From Limonium bicolor (Eukaryota; Streptophyta; Magnoliopsida; Caryophyllales; Plumbaginaceae): a stretch of DNA of 64,000 nucleotides. The DNA lies in assembly GCA_023374045.1 (NCBI GenBank), contig JAIOTZ010000138.1:1-64000 (forward strand). The letters run 5' to 3'. This document shows, one piece after another, positions 54,802 to 64,000 of this stretch. A program made the translations under genes and the position numbers. How positions within the stretch are numbered: position 1 is the first letter of the stretch; every line of letters begins with the position of its first letter. The notes under the pieces were generated by a model that worked only from the letters and a program-made list of their open reading frames with translations, did not search any database and was not told the origin of the DNA.

Positions 54802-55803
54802 ATAACATATTAATCCAATTGAGAAAGATTGATCGAATAATGTATGTTGTTGGCGGTAATGATTTTTAAAGCTTCTAATAACAAAATGATAGGGAATTTG
54901 TGAATAAACTACCATGCTTGCGAAAAGTATGCCATAATCATCTATTATGAATTACAAACTGAATAAGTAAAGTTTAAAATTGAGTAATTAAACGTATATA
55001 ATCAATATAGCTCGCAGGTAGTGGTGCTTAAACAAATAGAAGTCATCGTTGTTTGAAACAAAGCCAAATCCACTCCACTGTATCCTACCTTGCTAATGAA
55101 CCTTTTTTTTGTAAGGATGAACCTAGAGAGAGACAAAAAAATTAGAATCAAATGGAGATTAGAGAGTGTACCTGCAATCTTGAATTGGATGTGGAAGAAG
55201 AAGAAACTAGATGGGTAGGACCACTAGACGTATGACTCAGTGTAGTGAGTAGAAGCCCAAATTAGTGGACCAATATTATATGTTTGTGAAAATCAGACCT
55301 AAATGCCGACAAACAATCTGTTGGTGTATCTTTGGATAAATATCTCACAACCTAAAAAGCAATACAAGACATTCTATCTTTTACAATTTCCTCATCTTCC
55401 AATACTTTAGATATACATCTAGATATACTATGGTATTGGCCATACATGGACTACCTCCTTAGCGGTTTTTGATCCATTTCTTTTCTCCTCTCGATCATGA
55501 CGTCACACTCCAGCTGATCGATCATTGGTGACTCTCAACGATCTGGTGGTGGCTCTTCTTCAGCCTTTTACCTACACAGCGACACAGCACAACATCCATA
55601 AACCCTCAGTTAATTCTTTCGGCAACAACAAATCTTGCAAAATTTAAACTAGATAATTTTTTCATTTGGAAGGGCGTCATTGTGTGCTTTCTCGGAGGTA
55701 ACAATTTGAAAAAATATGTGGACGATAGTTATCTCTTGTCCTATTCCCTCTACAGATATCACCTCTCTCACTAAAATCATGAAGTGGAAACAACAAGATC
55801 AAT
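54802..55803. other. Spacer with a copia LTR tail-like patch
   Basis: Mostly AT-rich without genes. The patch 55330-55395 (GATAAATATCTCACAACCTAAAAAGCAATACAAGACATTC) resembles the tail of the copia-C LTR at 52400-52450. The region ends at the LTR of the minus-strand gypsy element. Confidence 0.4.
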
Positions 55804-57213
55804 TGTAACATCCCTACCGCTAATACCGTCATTACTGTCCTATCTCCTTCTACATTCGTACTCACGCAGCGGATACATACTTACTCAACGGCGGGTGATA
55901 CGATTCGGTTAGCCACCCATGTTACTAACAAGGCTACTACTACTACATCAACATCGGTCTGATGGACCGGAAATCCGAGTACTACACAAATACAATACAT
56001 ACTCCCATTACTTTACTGAATACTACTACAATACTCCATTCAATACAATACTCCATAATTCAATACAAGATAATACACTACACTACACATACCGAGCTTA
56101 CTAAGTTCCAAATACAAATACGGTACTTCTTCCCAGTTCATACACACTCACTAAGAGTCTACATCTACCTATTCCTCACATCTACATGCTTACAATGCAT
56201 AAGGTGTACCCCCTTGGTACACTACTACTTCAAGGCTACCAGTTCAATACTATTCTCTGCAATCTATACTGTCACCGGTCTCTTATTGCGACCATGTCCG
56301 CTTCGGGTACCTGCACACTAAAAACGTTCCCCCTAGGGGGTCAGCTTACGAATATGACTTCCGCATACCCCGCGTACTAGCGAGGGTACGCCGACGACTT
56401 GGTCGAATGCATGCAATTCATTTTATTCATACATACATGCATACATGCTCTTATACACAATACTACAATACTTTACGCAAGGAATACACACATACGCACA
56501 GTACAATACATACATGGAAGACAATACAAGTCAACCCATACTTACTTACCATCTTCCAGAATTCACACACACAACACATACACATTACTTACTCAATACG
56601 CAATACGGAGATACACTTCTCCAGTCCATACATAAGGCTTGTTAGCTTCTTTACACACCCGGGTTAATCGGGTGTACAATACCTCTTTACTCAAGGTCAA
56701 GACTTACACTAGTCAAGACCAATACACATACAATACTTTACTTCTTACTTACTTTACTCAAGTCAAGTCGGTATGACCTCCGGGCAGGGATTACTACATC
56801 CCACCACCGGGCTTTAAGGTTGCCCACTAATCCAGGATGCTACCCATTCAAGGGATTTGGTCCATGGAAAAGATTACAGCCAGGATTCGGATCTAACCTC
56901 TTGTGTTTCCTTATCCTCACGCGTGGCCGAAACTATATCGGACTTCTACTCATTCCATTTTACTCATTACTCATGTTAGGAGTTAGATGGTTAGGAATTG
57001 GTAGAAGTCATTACTGCTTTACCATACATCAATACACTACACAAGTACTCATCATATACACATACACTTATTCTCATTCATTCATTTCATGAATTATATA
57101 AACTAGATGTTCAAGAGCATACAACAAGAATAACATAGCCCAAACACGATTAAGTGCAATAAAAGTCTGATTCGTGCATTTATCTTATTTGAGTGATCAC
57201 ATAAGCACACAAA

Positions 57214-58755
57214 TAGACCTGGCAAAAGTAACCCGAACCCAAAAAACCGAACCGAACCAATTCGATCCGAATCCGAATCTCAACCGAAAACTATAACTTG
57301 AAAAATGACCCGAAATCCGAAATAAACCGACCCGGACCAAACCGAACCGTATTATTGTAAAACCGAAAGTAAACCACATCCACAATCACCCGAACCGAAG
57401 TCATCCGAACCAAAATCAACCGAACCGAAGTCATCCATAACCCGACGATGACCTGAAATCCGAAGTGACCCGAACCGAAACCAACCGAAAACCAACCGAA
57501 CCGAAACCGGTGTGACCCGACTAATATATCAGATCTGACCCGAAAGTTTATATTGCATTAATTATAGAAGACAATGAGAATAAAACAAATGTTTATAGTA
57601 TACCCAATATCTAGTTTAAATCAAATCAGTATTTAGCATTTTTATCATACAACACTAACAATGCCCCACAACACTTTTACAATTAATCATTACTTAGTAA
57701 GTGGCGTACCTATAAAAAGTATTAACAAACTTATATACATCAGAAATTATTTTAAATATACCACAAATATTTTGCACTATAAAATTTTAAAGTAATTAAT
57801 TATCATGCATTTTCATTCGCACAACTAATAATGAATTAATGATAATGCGTTACTCATCAATGATAGATTCGTAAGAACCAAAAATATTTGTATATTTAGA
57901 CTGAAATTTTATCACTAATTCGTATCATTATTGTATTAATTATTCATATATTGAAGGTGTTTTTATTAATTAGAATTTTTCAAGCCTTTATCAAATCTTG
58001 TGAATAATTCTCCCTCATTAGCAATTTAGCATAAATGTTTTATATACTTGAAGGTTTTTACCTATGTAGTAAAATTCTCATGCTTCTGAACAGTTCTTCA
58101 TTATTAACAGTTTTTAACTACCCTAAAAAAAGTCATCAAAACTTATTAACTAATTCCATTCGCTAACTATTAATAGACTGAAAATACAAGTTACTACACT
58201 TTGATACAATTTTAATAATTATCCACAAACTTACCTTATTTATACTCCTCTCAAAATAATGAAACTACTAAATAATCTAAAGCTACATCAATAATTATGA
58301 TAAGTTCAGAGTTCGTTGCTAAAGTATAACATGATGCAAATTATAATTATTTGTTTAAATTAATCTTTTATATACATTTATACGTGTTAAGATTGATTGA
58401 AGTCAAATTTGCATATCATGATGATTGAGTTGCTGGATTCTGTAATGGCAACCGAATTTAACCAATTAATTGACCCGAATTTGACCCATAACCCGAAAAA
58501 ACCTAATAAACCAGAGGCTAACCCGAACCGTAAGTTACCCGACCCGAAGTCACCCTAACCGAAAGTCATCCAAACCGAAAATCACCCAAACCGAACCAAA
58601 CCGACCCGAAATTTCAACAAACCGAACTCAACCCGAACAAACCGAATTCAACCGACCCGATCCAACCCGAACCAAATACTGAACGATTTGAAATCAACCC
58701 GAACCGAACCGAACTGAACCGAACCCGAACCGATTGACCCGAACTGCCACCTCTA
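57214..58755. mobile_element. Non-autonomous hAT-like element (hAT-1, copy 2), 1542 bp
   Basis: Perfect 8-bp duplication cacacaaa (57206-57213 and 58756-58763). The ends are TAGACCTGGCA and, reverse-complemented, TAGAGGTGGCA. It is the same family as 2714-4293, with the same CCGAA/ACCCGA-rich subterminal zones and the same AT-rich core, in opposite orientation. It interrupts the LTR at a different place from copy 1. Confidence 0.92.
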
Positions 58756-59159
58756 CACACAAATCGGGGTAACCAGGTTAGGATACAGAGCATGAAGAAA
58801 TCATACCTTTCACCGTTGATTTACTTTATCGGGTGTTCCCTTGCTCCTTAGTTCACACTCGTTCCTCGAGTCTTATTCTTGAACCTCCAGCTACATGCCA
58901 AATGGTTCCATTAATACTAAGCACTACAATACATTCATAACTACTACTCCCGTACTTACCCCGTTATCCCGTTACTTCAGTCTAACTTAGTGTTCTTATA
59001 CTCTCAACTTTCTTAATTACTTCTCATACTTGTTTCCCACCTATATACTTACTTTCTTACCATTAGTGTTACACTAATGGTGTATTACTAAGGTCCCATA
59101 TATATGTACATATCTATACATATATACTTGCATATGATTGTTACATTTTTTTTATATAA

Positions 59160-59375
59160 GTTAGGGCCGACCGACCCACCGTCCGACCCAACCCCTTGGG
59201 TCAGTCCATTCTAGTAAGTTTTCCGTCCTCTGAAATTGTCCCAACCGACCCAACTGTTCCGACCGACCCATACACCTCTGGGTCGGTCCACTCCAAAAGG
59301 TTTATGTTCCATCATTTATGCTCTGACCGACCCACTGACCGACCCAACCTCTGGGTCGATCCAGTCCAGAACTTG
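59160..59375 (-). repeat. GACCGACCCA minisatellite in the LTR
   Basis: Three units of about 75-85 bp each contain CCGACCGACCCA...CTCTGGGTCGGTCCA(C/G)TCC. They sit where the solo LTR has its GGTCCGGGAC array. Frames of 87-95 residues over this block are repeat-derived. Confidence 0.7.
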
Positions 59376-61365
59376 CCTACAGATTTTGTTTCACTTATGC
59401 TACAGATTTTTAAACCAACTTCCACCATCCAACACTTCCTCTTCCAATGCCACCCCTAGCATCCCAAATACATTTCCAAGCAATCACAATATCTATACCC
59501 AAGTCAAACATTCATTTTACTAAGTCTTGTACTCTAATTCCTCCTAGTTTCTCCAATGCAATCCAATACCTCTTGCTACAGATTTTATACTCTTTTATCC
59601 CCATACCACTACCACCATTCCATGGTCATTAAACATCTCTACTATTCCCAATACACACCTTGGTTCTCCCTTCACCAAGTCATCCATAAATGCACAATTC
59701 CTACCAAAATTTTGCCATAGTTCATCTACTTTTCTTACTTAGCGACACATATCCATTCTCACCAAATTCATTCCTAATATAGCCACACCCTTACAAGGGT
59801 CCTGCCAGAAATAAAGCAACATCAATACCAATTCCTCAATACTTCCCCAATCCACAATACTAATACACATATACAATTCATTTGGCTCTAAGGCCTACAA
59901 TCCACGTACTTGCTCACAAATACTCAAATTTCCAATACTACAATACCAATACAATACTTTGGGTTCTTTAATTAGTTTACCCATTCCCATTACTCTAAGG
60001 CATTAAAAACTTAGCATAAAGAAGGAGCTCTTACCTTGAGCTTATTATTCCTTCATTCTTTTCCAATTCTTCTCCTTCTCTTTCCTTGCACAAAATCGGT
60101 TAAGTGGGCAATGGAGTTGCCAAACTCCATTCCCATCACCCAATGAACAGAAAACAAGTATAAATAAAATACTAACCCTCAAATTTATACTAATTCATTG
60201 AAGTGTTTAGAACACAAATTATAGGATTTACATTGTGAAGCTTTTAAGGGGGGTTTTAGCCCTTGGTTCAAGAAGGTGATTCCACCACCATTGCAAGGTT
60301 GAATTGAAGCTCAAAGAGAGAGAGAAAAACAGGGCATTACAAAGGGTAGAAATCAGTTACAAAGGAGGGTGAAGAAAACATGGGTTTTTCATGAAGATTC
60401 TTACCTTAATGGAGAGAGGAGACTCCAAGCTACCCATTGATGCTATTTTCTCTTTGAATGGGGAAAACCCATGGAGATGAACTTCCTCATTTTGAAATTC
60501 TAAAAAGAGGGAAGTGTAGAGAATGATGAGGGGATTACAAATACGTAATTATTTTTGTGATTGGAGCTCTAATGAAGGTAGAGCATGGAGAGAAAGAGGG
60601 CTGCCATTGTTGTTGGTGGAGCTTCAAAATCGCCAGCCCCCATATAGATAAGAAGAGAGAAATCGATGGAGGAGGAAGGAGGGAAGGAGAGAGGTGAGTG
60701 AAATGAGAGGTGAGAGAAAGGGTGGGTGCTTTTGTACTTTATTTACTTTTTGCTTTTTGACTCTTTATTTAGTTAGCTAGTGTGTGTGTGTGAGAGAGGG
60801 ATTTTGACTGATTAAAAATCGGCCCACACAGTATTACTAGCTGGAGTGTTTTTCATCTTTTACAGAAAACGCTCGTTATTTTGCCCGGTTTGGTACTATT
60901 CACTAATCGGGCCCGTTTTCCGGAATTTCCTCGTTTCTTTAATTTTATTGGTTATTAAGCTTCCATTAATGATTAATTATTGTTACATAATGATTTATAA
61001 TTTTTACGGGTTTGTTTGACCACTTAAAGTCACGTTTTCGGGTTTTCTCGAAAAACGTGCGCTAAAGCTCTATTAGCGTTTTAGCTCTATTAGCGTTTTA
61101 ATGCATTATTTGGATCCGTTTTCTTCGGGAGTTGTTCCCATATATTATTTAGGTCTTATTAAACCTTTAGAATCCATATAGTACGCTAACCGAGGTCTCA
61201 TATCTCCTATGGTTATTTAACGCTTATTTAGCGCTTTTCGTTTTTTAAGCGTTTCTTTATTTCTTTTGGATTTATTTTTCCTTACCAATATTACTTAGGC
61301 GTCATCAGGCCCTTAAATACGTATTAGATTAATTTTAATCCCTATATTAAGTTCAGGGTATTTCA

Positions 61366-61399
61366 ATCTACCCCCCTTAAGAACTTTGTCCTCAAAGTT
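61366..61399 (-). other. Polypurine tract and inverted-repeat motif of gypsy-A copy 2
   Basis: On the minus strand AACTTTGAGGACAAAGTT (inverted repeat AACTTT/AAAGTT) is followed by CTTAAGGGGGGTAGAT and the LTR start TGAAATACCC. It parallels the palindrome and tract of gypsy-B at 21268-21300. Confidence 0.75.
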
Positions 61400-62488
61400 G
61401 TTCGAGGTTATGGGGTTACTATACTTACTCATTTATACTTGTCTAATGCCAAAGTCATACATCCTTTCTCCTTACCAATCCCAAATCCGTTACTCAAGGT
61501 TCCTACATACTATGCCATACCATACCATACCAATGTACAATAATTACTCCAATCCGCATTACTACCGACCATCCGGTTCTTCATTACCAACTTTATACAT
61601 ACATACATACAATGCAAAGCTGTCCCCAAAGCAATGCAATACATATTACCATCCCGCAGGCACTCAGGTCATCTCGACACAGGACTCCTCTACGTCCTGC
61701 TACCCTTGGAATAATACAATCTGATATACTACTATCTTCTCCGGTATAGGCTTCTAACAAATCCTTCAGTCTAAGGGAAATACTTCACTACCGCCAATTA
61801 GAAATTTTCTAAAACACACAACTCCAATTCCAATTTATATTCATTACTTCTATCCTATGTGTGATTCTTGTGACCACTTGAGGGGAGCTTCAAGAATCAT
61901 TCGACCCTGATGTGATCAACATCGGTGTTGAACTATCTTTCCACCCCAATTTGTGTTCGGTTTCCCTTGATCTGATCAGGATCAAGTTCGACTTCCCACA
62001 TCAGTTTCAAACAAACAAATAGTTTAATTGTTTTCATTTTCTATCTTTTACCCTTTCTAGTCATGATTACGAATTCATACATCTCCAAAGGATGGAATCG
62101 GTCCATCAATCATCCTCACTCTACTTTCCAAATGCTTTACTCCGAGATTCAATACCTAAGTGCTCATTTCATCAACTTTCGCTACTTCCATTCATTACTT
62201 TCCATCATTTCACATGATCTAATTAAGGAATACAATACCTATGAAATTCCGTTGTCCACAATTTACTTCCAATACCCCAATAACTTACCTACGAATACAC
62301 TACTCATGGGCTACATTCCTCTACTACTCCTAATCAATTCGTACTATTTCTTTGAAGGATATAATACTTGTGGAGTTCCGTCCACTACTCATTCTCAATT
62401 GTTTCAAACTATCTACTAGGTTCTAATCGGTTTTATACCGACTCTTGCATCGTAATGCCATGTCTAAGTTCAAATAGACATACACAAT
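61400..62488 (-). other. Internal 3' region of gypsy-A copy 2
   Basis: Lies between two purine tracts and probably forms a long 3' untranslated region. Plus-strand frames of 112 and 118 residues here have Tyr/Ser/His-rich composition and no known motif. I see no pol. Confidence 0.4.
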
Positions 62489-62612
62489 AGGAATTATCAT
62501 TTCCCAAAGAGTTTCTCTACTCTTCTTTACAAATACTCTCACATTGGAGTAGGAATTATCATTTCCCAAAGAGTTTCTCTACTCTTCTTTACAAATACTC
62601 TCACATTGGAGT
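62489..62612. repeat. Perfect 62-bp tandem duplication
   Basis: AGGAATTATCATTTCCCAAA...ACTCTCACATTGGAGT occurs at 62489-62550 and, without a difference, at 62551-62612. The identity points to a recent event inside an otherwise old element. Confidence 0.95.
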
Positions 62613-62801
62613 TACAAGATGGTTATATTCATCATATGGTATTCGCATCTCTCGTGCCTAATTCCTTCAATTACAATATGAATGAACACGTATGTTTATT
62701 TAACGTAAGTACTAATCATTAAATCAATTCTCATTTGTGCTATGCACATTATAGTTTACGTGTTTTATACGTGATACTTACATTAAGCGGTTTTCGCTCT
62801 A

Positions 62802-64000
62802 CCCCCCTTAAAAGGGATTACGCCCGTGTAATCTTCCATATGTTATGATTGAACATTGGTTCACTCGATTTGGGCATCCTGAAGCATTTTAGCTTATAAA
62901 CTTTTATTATACAATGATTCTGGTCCAAGGGTCTTAACCGTACTAATGGTTCAGTCCCTGCACCAAGAATTCCTATAGGATTTTATTTAACTCATAATTG
63001 ATTCGGTTCTAGCCTATCAGGCTTTAAGGCATCAATAGCCATCCTTTCATACTTACTTGGGCCCACTAGCTTCTGCTGCGCGACTCTGATAACTTGGGTT
63101 ACTCACCCTTCATGTTATCCTTAATGTGTTACACATCGCCCTTTTAACCCTCTATCGTGGAAACAGGGTTTACTGAGCAAGTGTGGTATTCTTTTACCGT
63201 GTTTGAACTCAATGAGTTTTAGATTGTAACCAGCTCTCTGGTAATCTATTACGCATACTATTCGTACTGCCACGATTATTCACTAAGTTCTTCCGAATTA
63301 TTGTCGGGCGAGGTTGAGTCACTACTTGGTTGTAGTGCTTCCTCAGTTGTCAATAGTTTCTGAATTATACCAGCTATCCTGGTGCAGTACAAGTGTCCTT
63401 TACTTGTATGACCTTACATTTTCTATGTGTCGGTCCAGTGACTTCCTTAAGTAACCTTTCACCTTTTTATTCCACTGGAGTTCAATCTTGTGATTGTTGG
63501 TGTGATTTACACTCTTCGTGCTTCCTTGGCCTTAGGCCGCACGGTTTGTTGATAAGCTTGCTCAAATGGCTTATGCCATATTCGTTGGTGAAAAGAAGGG
63601 TTTACTACGGTTTACATTTTCCATATCCCTAGCTATCCCACTTGATCATTAGTTGTACAAGTGTAATACCAAAACACTCAGTCATACAGAGTGCAGAGGC
63701 GTAAACGCTTGGCAGTAACTCACTTATGTGATCCCCTTAGGAATGAATATTACTTCCTTGTGTGCTCCTTGTTACATGGTTAAGACTGTAGGCTTCCATG
63801 CCCCGTCTATCTACCAATCCCTGCGTCTCGACCCCGCTGGGTCCAGCTCATGGTTTGTTTCCCATATTATGGTCTAACTACATTCTCATAATGGTCGCTT
63901 GTTGCGAACCATGTTCTTATTCGTTATACCACATCGTTTTTACTGCTTTTGTTACTGTGATAGTTTCTCTATACTCATTGCCATTGTCATTGGCACCATT
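62802..64000 (-). pseudogene. Possible pol 3' end of gypsy-A copy 2, unrecognisable
   Basis: On the minus strand the sequence ends ITRA*SLLRGVE just before GGGGGG (62807-62802), similar to the tail that follows the chromodomain in plant chromoviruses (xxRxxLLRGxE). Upstream to 64000 I find only short frames with stops and no RT, integrase or chromodomain motif. The assignment rests on the tail and position. Confidence 0.3.

Larger units (their letters stand above)
55804..61365 (-). repeat. 3' LTR of gypsy-A copy 2 (5562 bp including hAT)
   Basis: Without the hAT insertion it is about 4.0 kb, versus about 4.5 kb for the solo LTR. Shared landmarks include the GGTAAGGAAAAATAAATCC start region, the GAAAACGGATCC block, CGGGATAACGGGGTAAGTACGGGAG, and the GCAGGTAC..CGAAGC motif near the end. 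The difference in length comes mostly from repeat arrays. Confidence 0.85.
55804..64000 (-). mobile_element. gypsy-A second copy, 3' LTR and partial internal region
   Basis: In minus orientation internal sequence (64000 down to 61366) leads through a polypurine tract into an LTR that begins TGAAATACCC at 61365 and ends TGTTACA at 55804. The LTR aligns along its length with the solo LTR at 303-6387 but is well diverged. The rest of the element and its 5' LTR lie beyond the window, so no target duplication can be checked. No gag or pol domain is recognisable in the visible 2.6 kb. Confidence 0.85.

Noticed and set aside
61386..62419. Plus-strand frames of 112 and 118 residues
   Set aside because: They lie antisense in the internal region of a minus-strand gypsy element, have biased composition, and one ends just before a tandem duplication.

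Overview
This is repeat-rich plant nuclear DNA, most likely from a eudicot with a large genome. I see no intact host gene. The organism is inferred from Ty1/copia elements with tRNA-Met-type primer sites, a Ty3/gypsy chromovirus with a chromodomain, an Ogre/Tat-like element with 4-kb LTRs, and CACTA and hAT elements of plant type. The species cannot be named from the window.

The main content is nested transposon insertions, several with target-site duplications (TSDs) that can be read directly. (1) 1-7980: an old copia element (copia-A) is split inside reverse transcriptase by a 6.1-kb solo LTR of a gypsy family (TSD gcttt, 303-6387). That LTR was itself hit by a non-autonomous hAT element (TSD cccaaaat, 2714-4293). 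(2) 8615-13204: a nearly complete minus-strand copia (copia-B, TSD atatg) has unusual TA...TA LTR ends, near-identical LTRs, and a pol broken by single-base indels. (3) 13866-about 22978: a decayed chromovirus (gypsy-B). A CACTA element (TSD gtt, 14560-18156) sits in its 5' LTR and an hAT MITE (TSD cttgataa, 22001-22547) in its 3' LTR. In each case the other LTR shows the empty site. (4) 23-30 kb: GGTTCC-rich repeats, a tRNA-like SINE head, a MITE, and scattered exon-like pieces of an unrecognised host gene. (5) 30151-32836: a short LTR element whose internal part resembles the putative plant transposon protein family (PF20167-like). (6) 33.6-34.3 kb: a minisatellite of about 75 bp. (7) 34.5-52.5 kb: a third copia (copia-C), split in RNase H by a 15.4-kb Ogre-like element without visible gag-pol (TSD catgg, 36426-51819). 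(8) 52.6-55.8 kb: a LINE-like poly(A) insertion with a 13-bp TSD, a roughly 400-bp tandem duplication, and a tiny minus-strand copia/TRIM-like LTR. (9) 55804-64000: the 3' LTR and part of the internal region of a minus-strand relative of the solo LTR in (1), carrying its own independent copy of the same hAT element (TSD cacacaaa).

No functional pathway can be assembled from these parts. The points most worth following are in the Ogre-like element: two tRNA-like box A/box B modules in each LTR, a nested inverted-repeat structure over the polypurine tract/3' LTR junction, and several tandem-repeat families in its 3' region. Others are the independent hAT insertions into sister LTRs, the indel-only damage in copia-B, and the possible PHD-finger gene fragment carried by the CACTA element.
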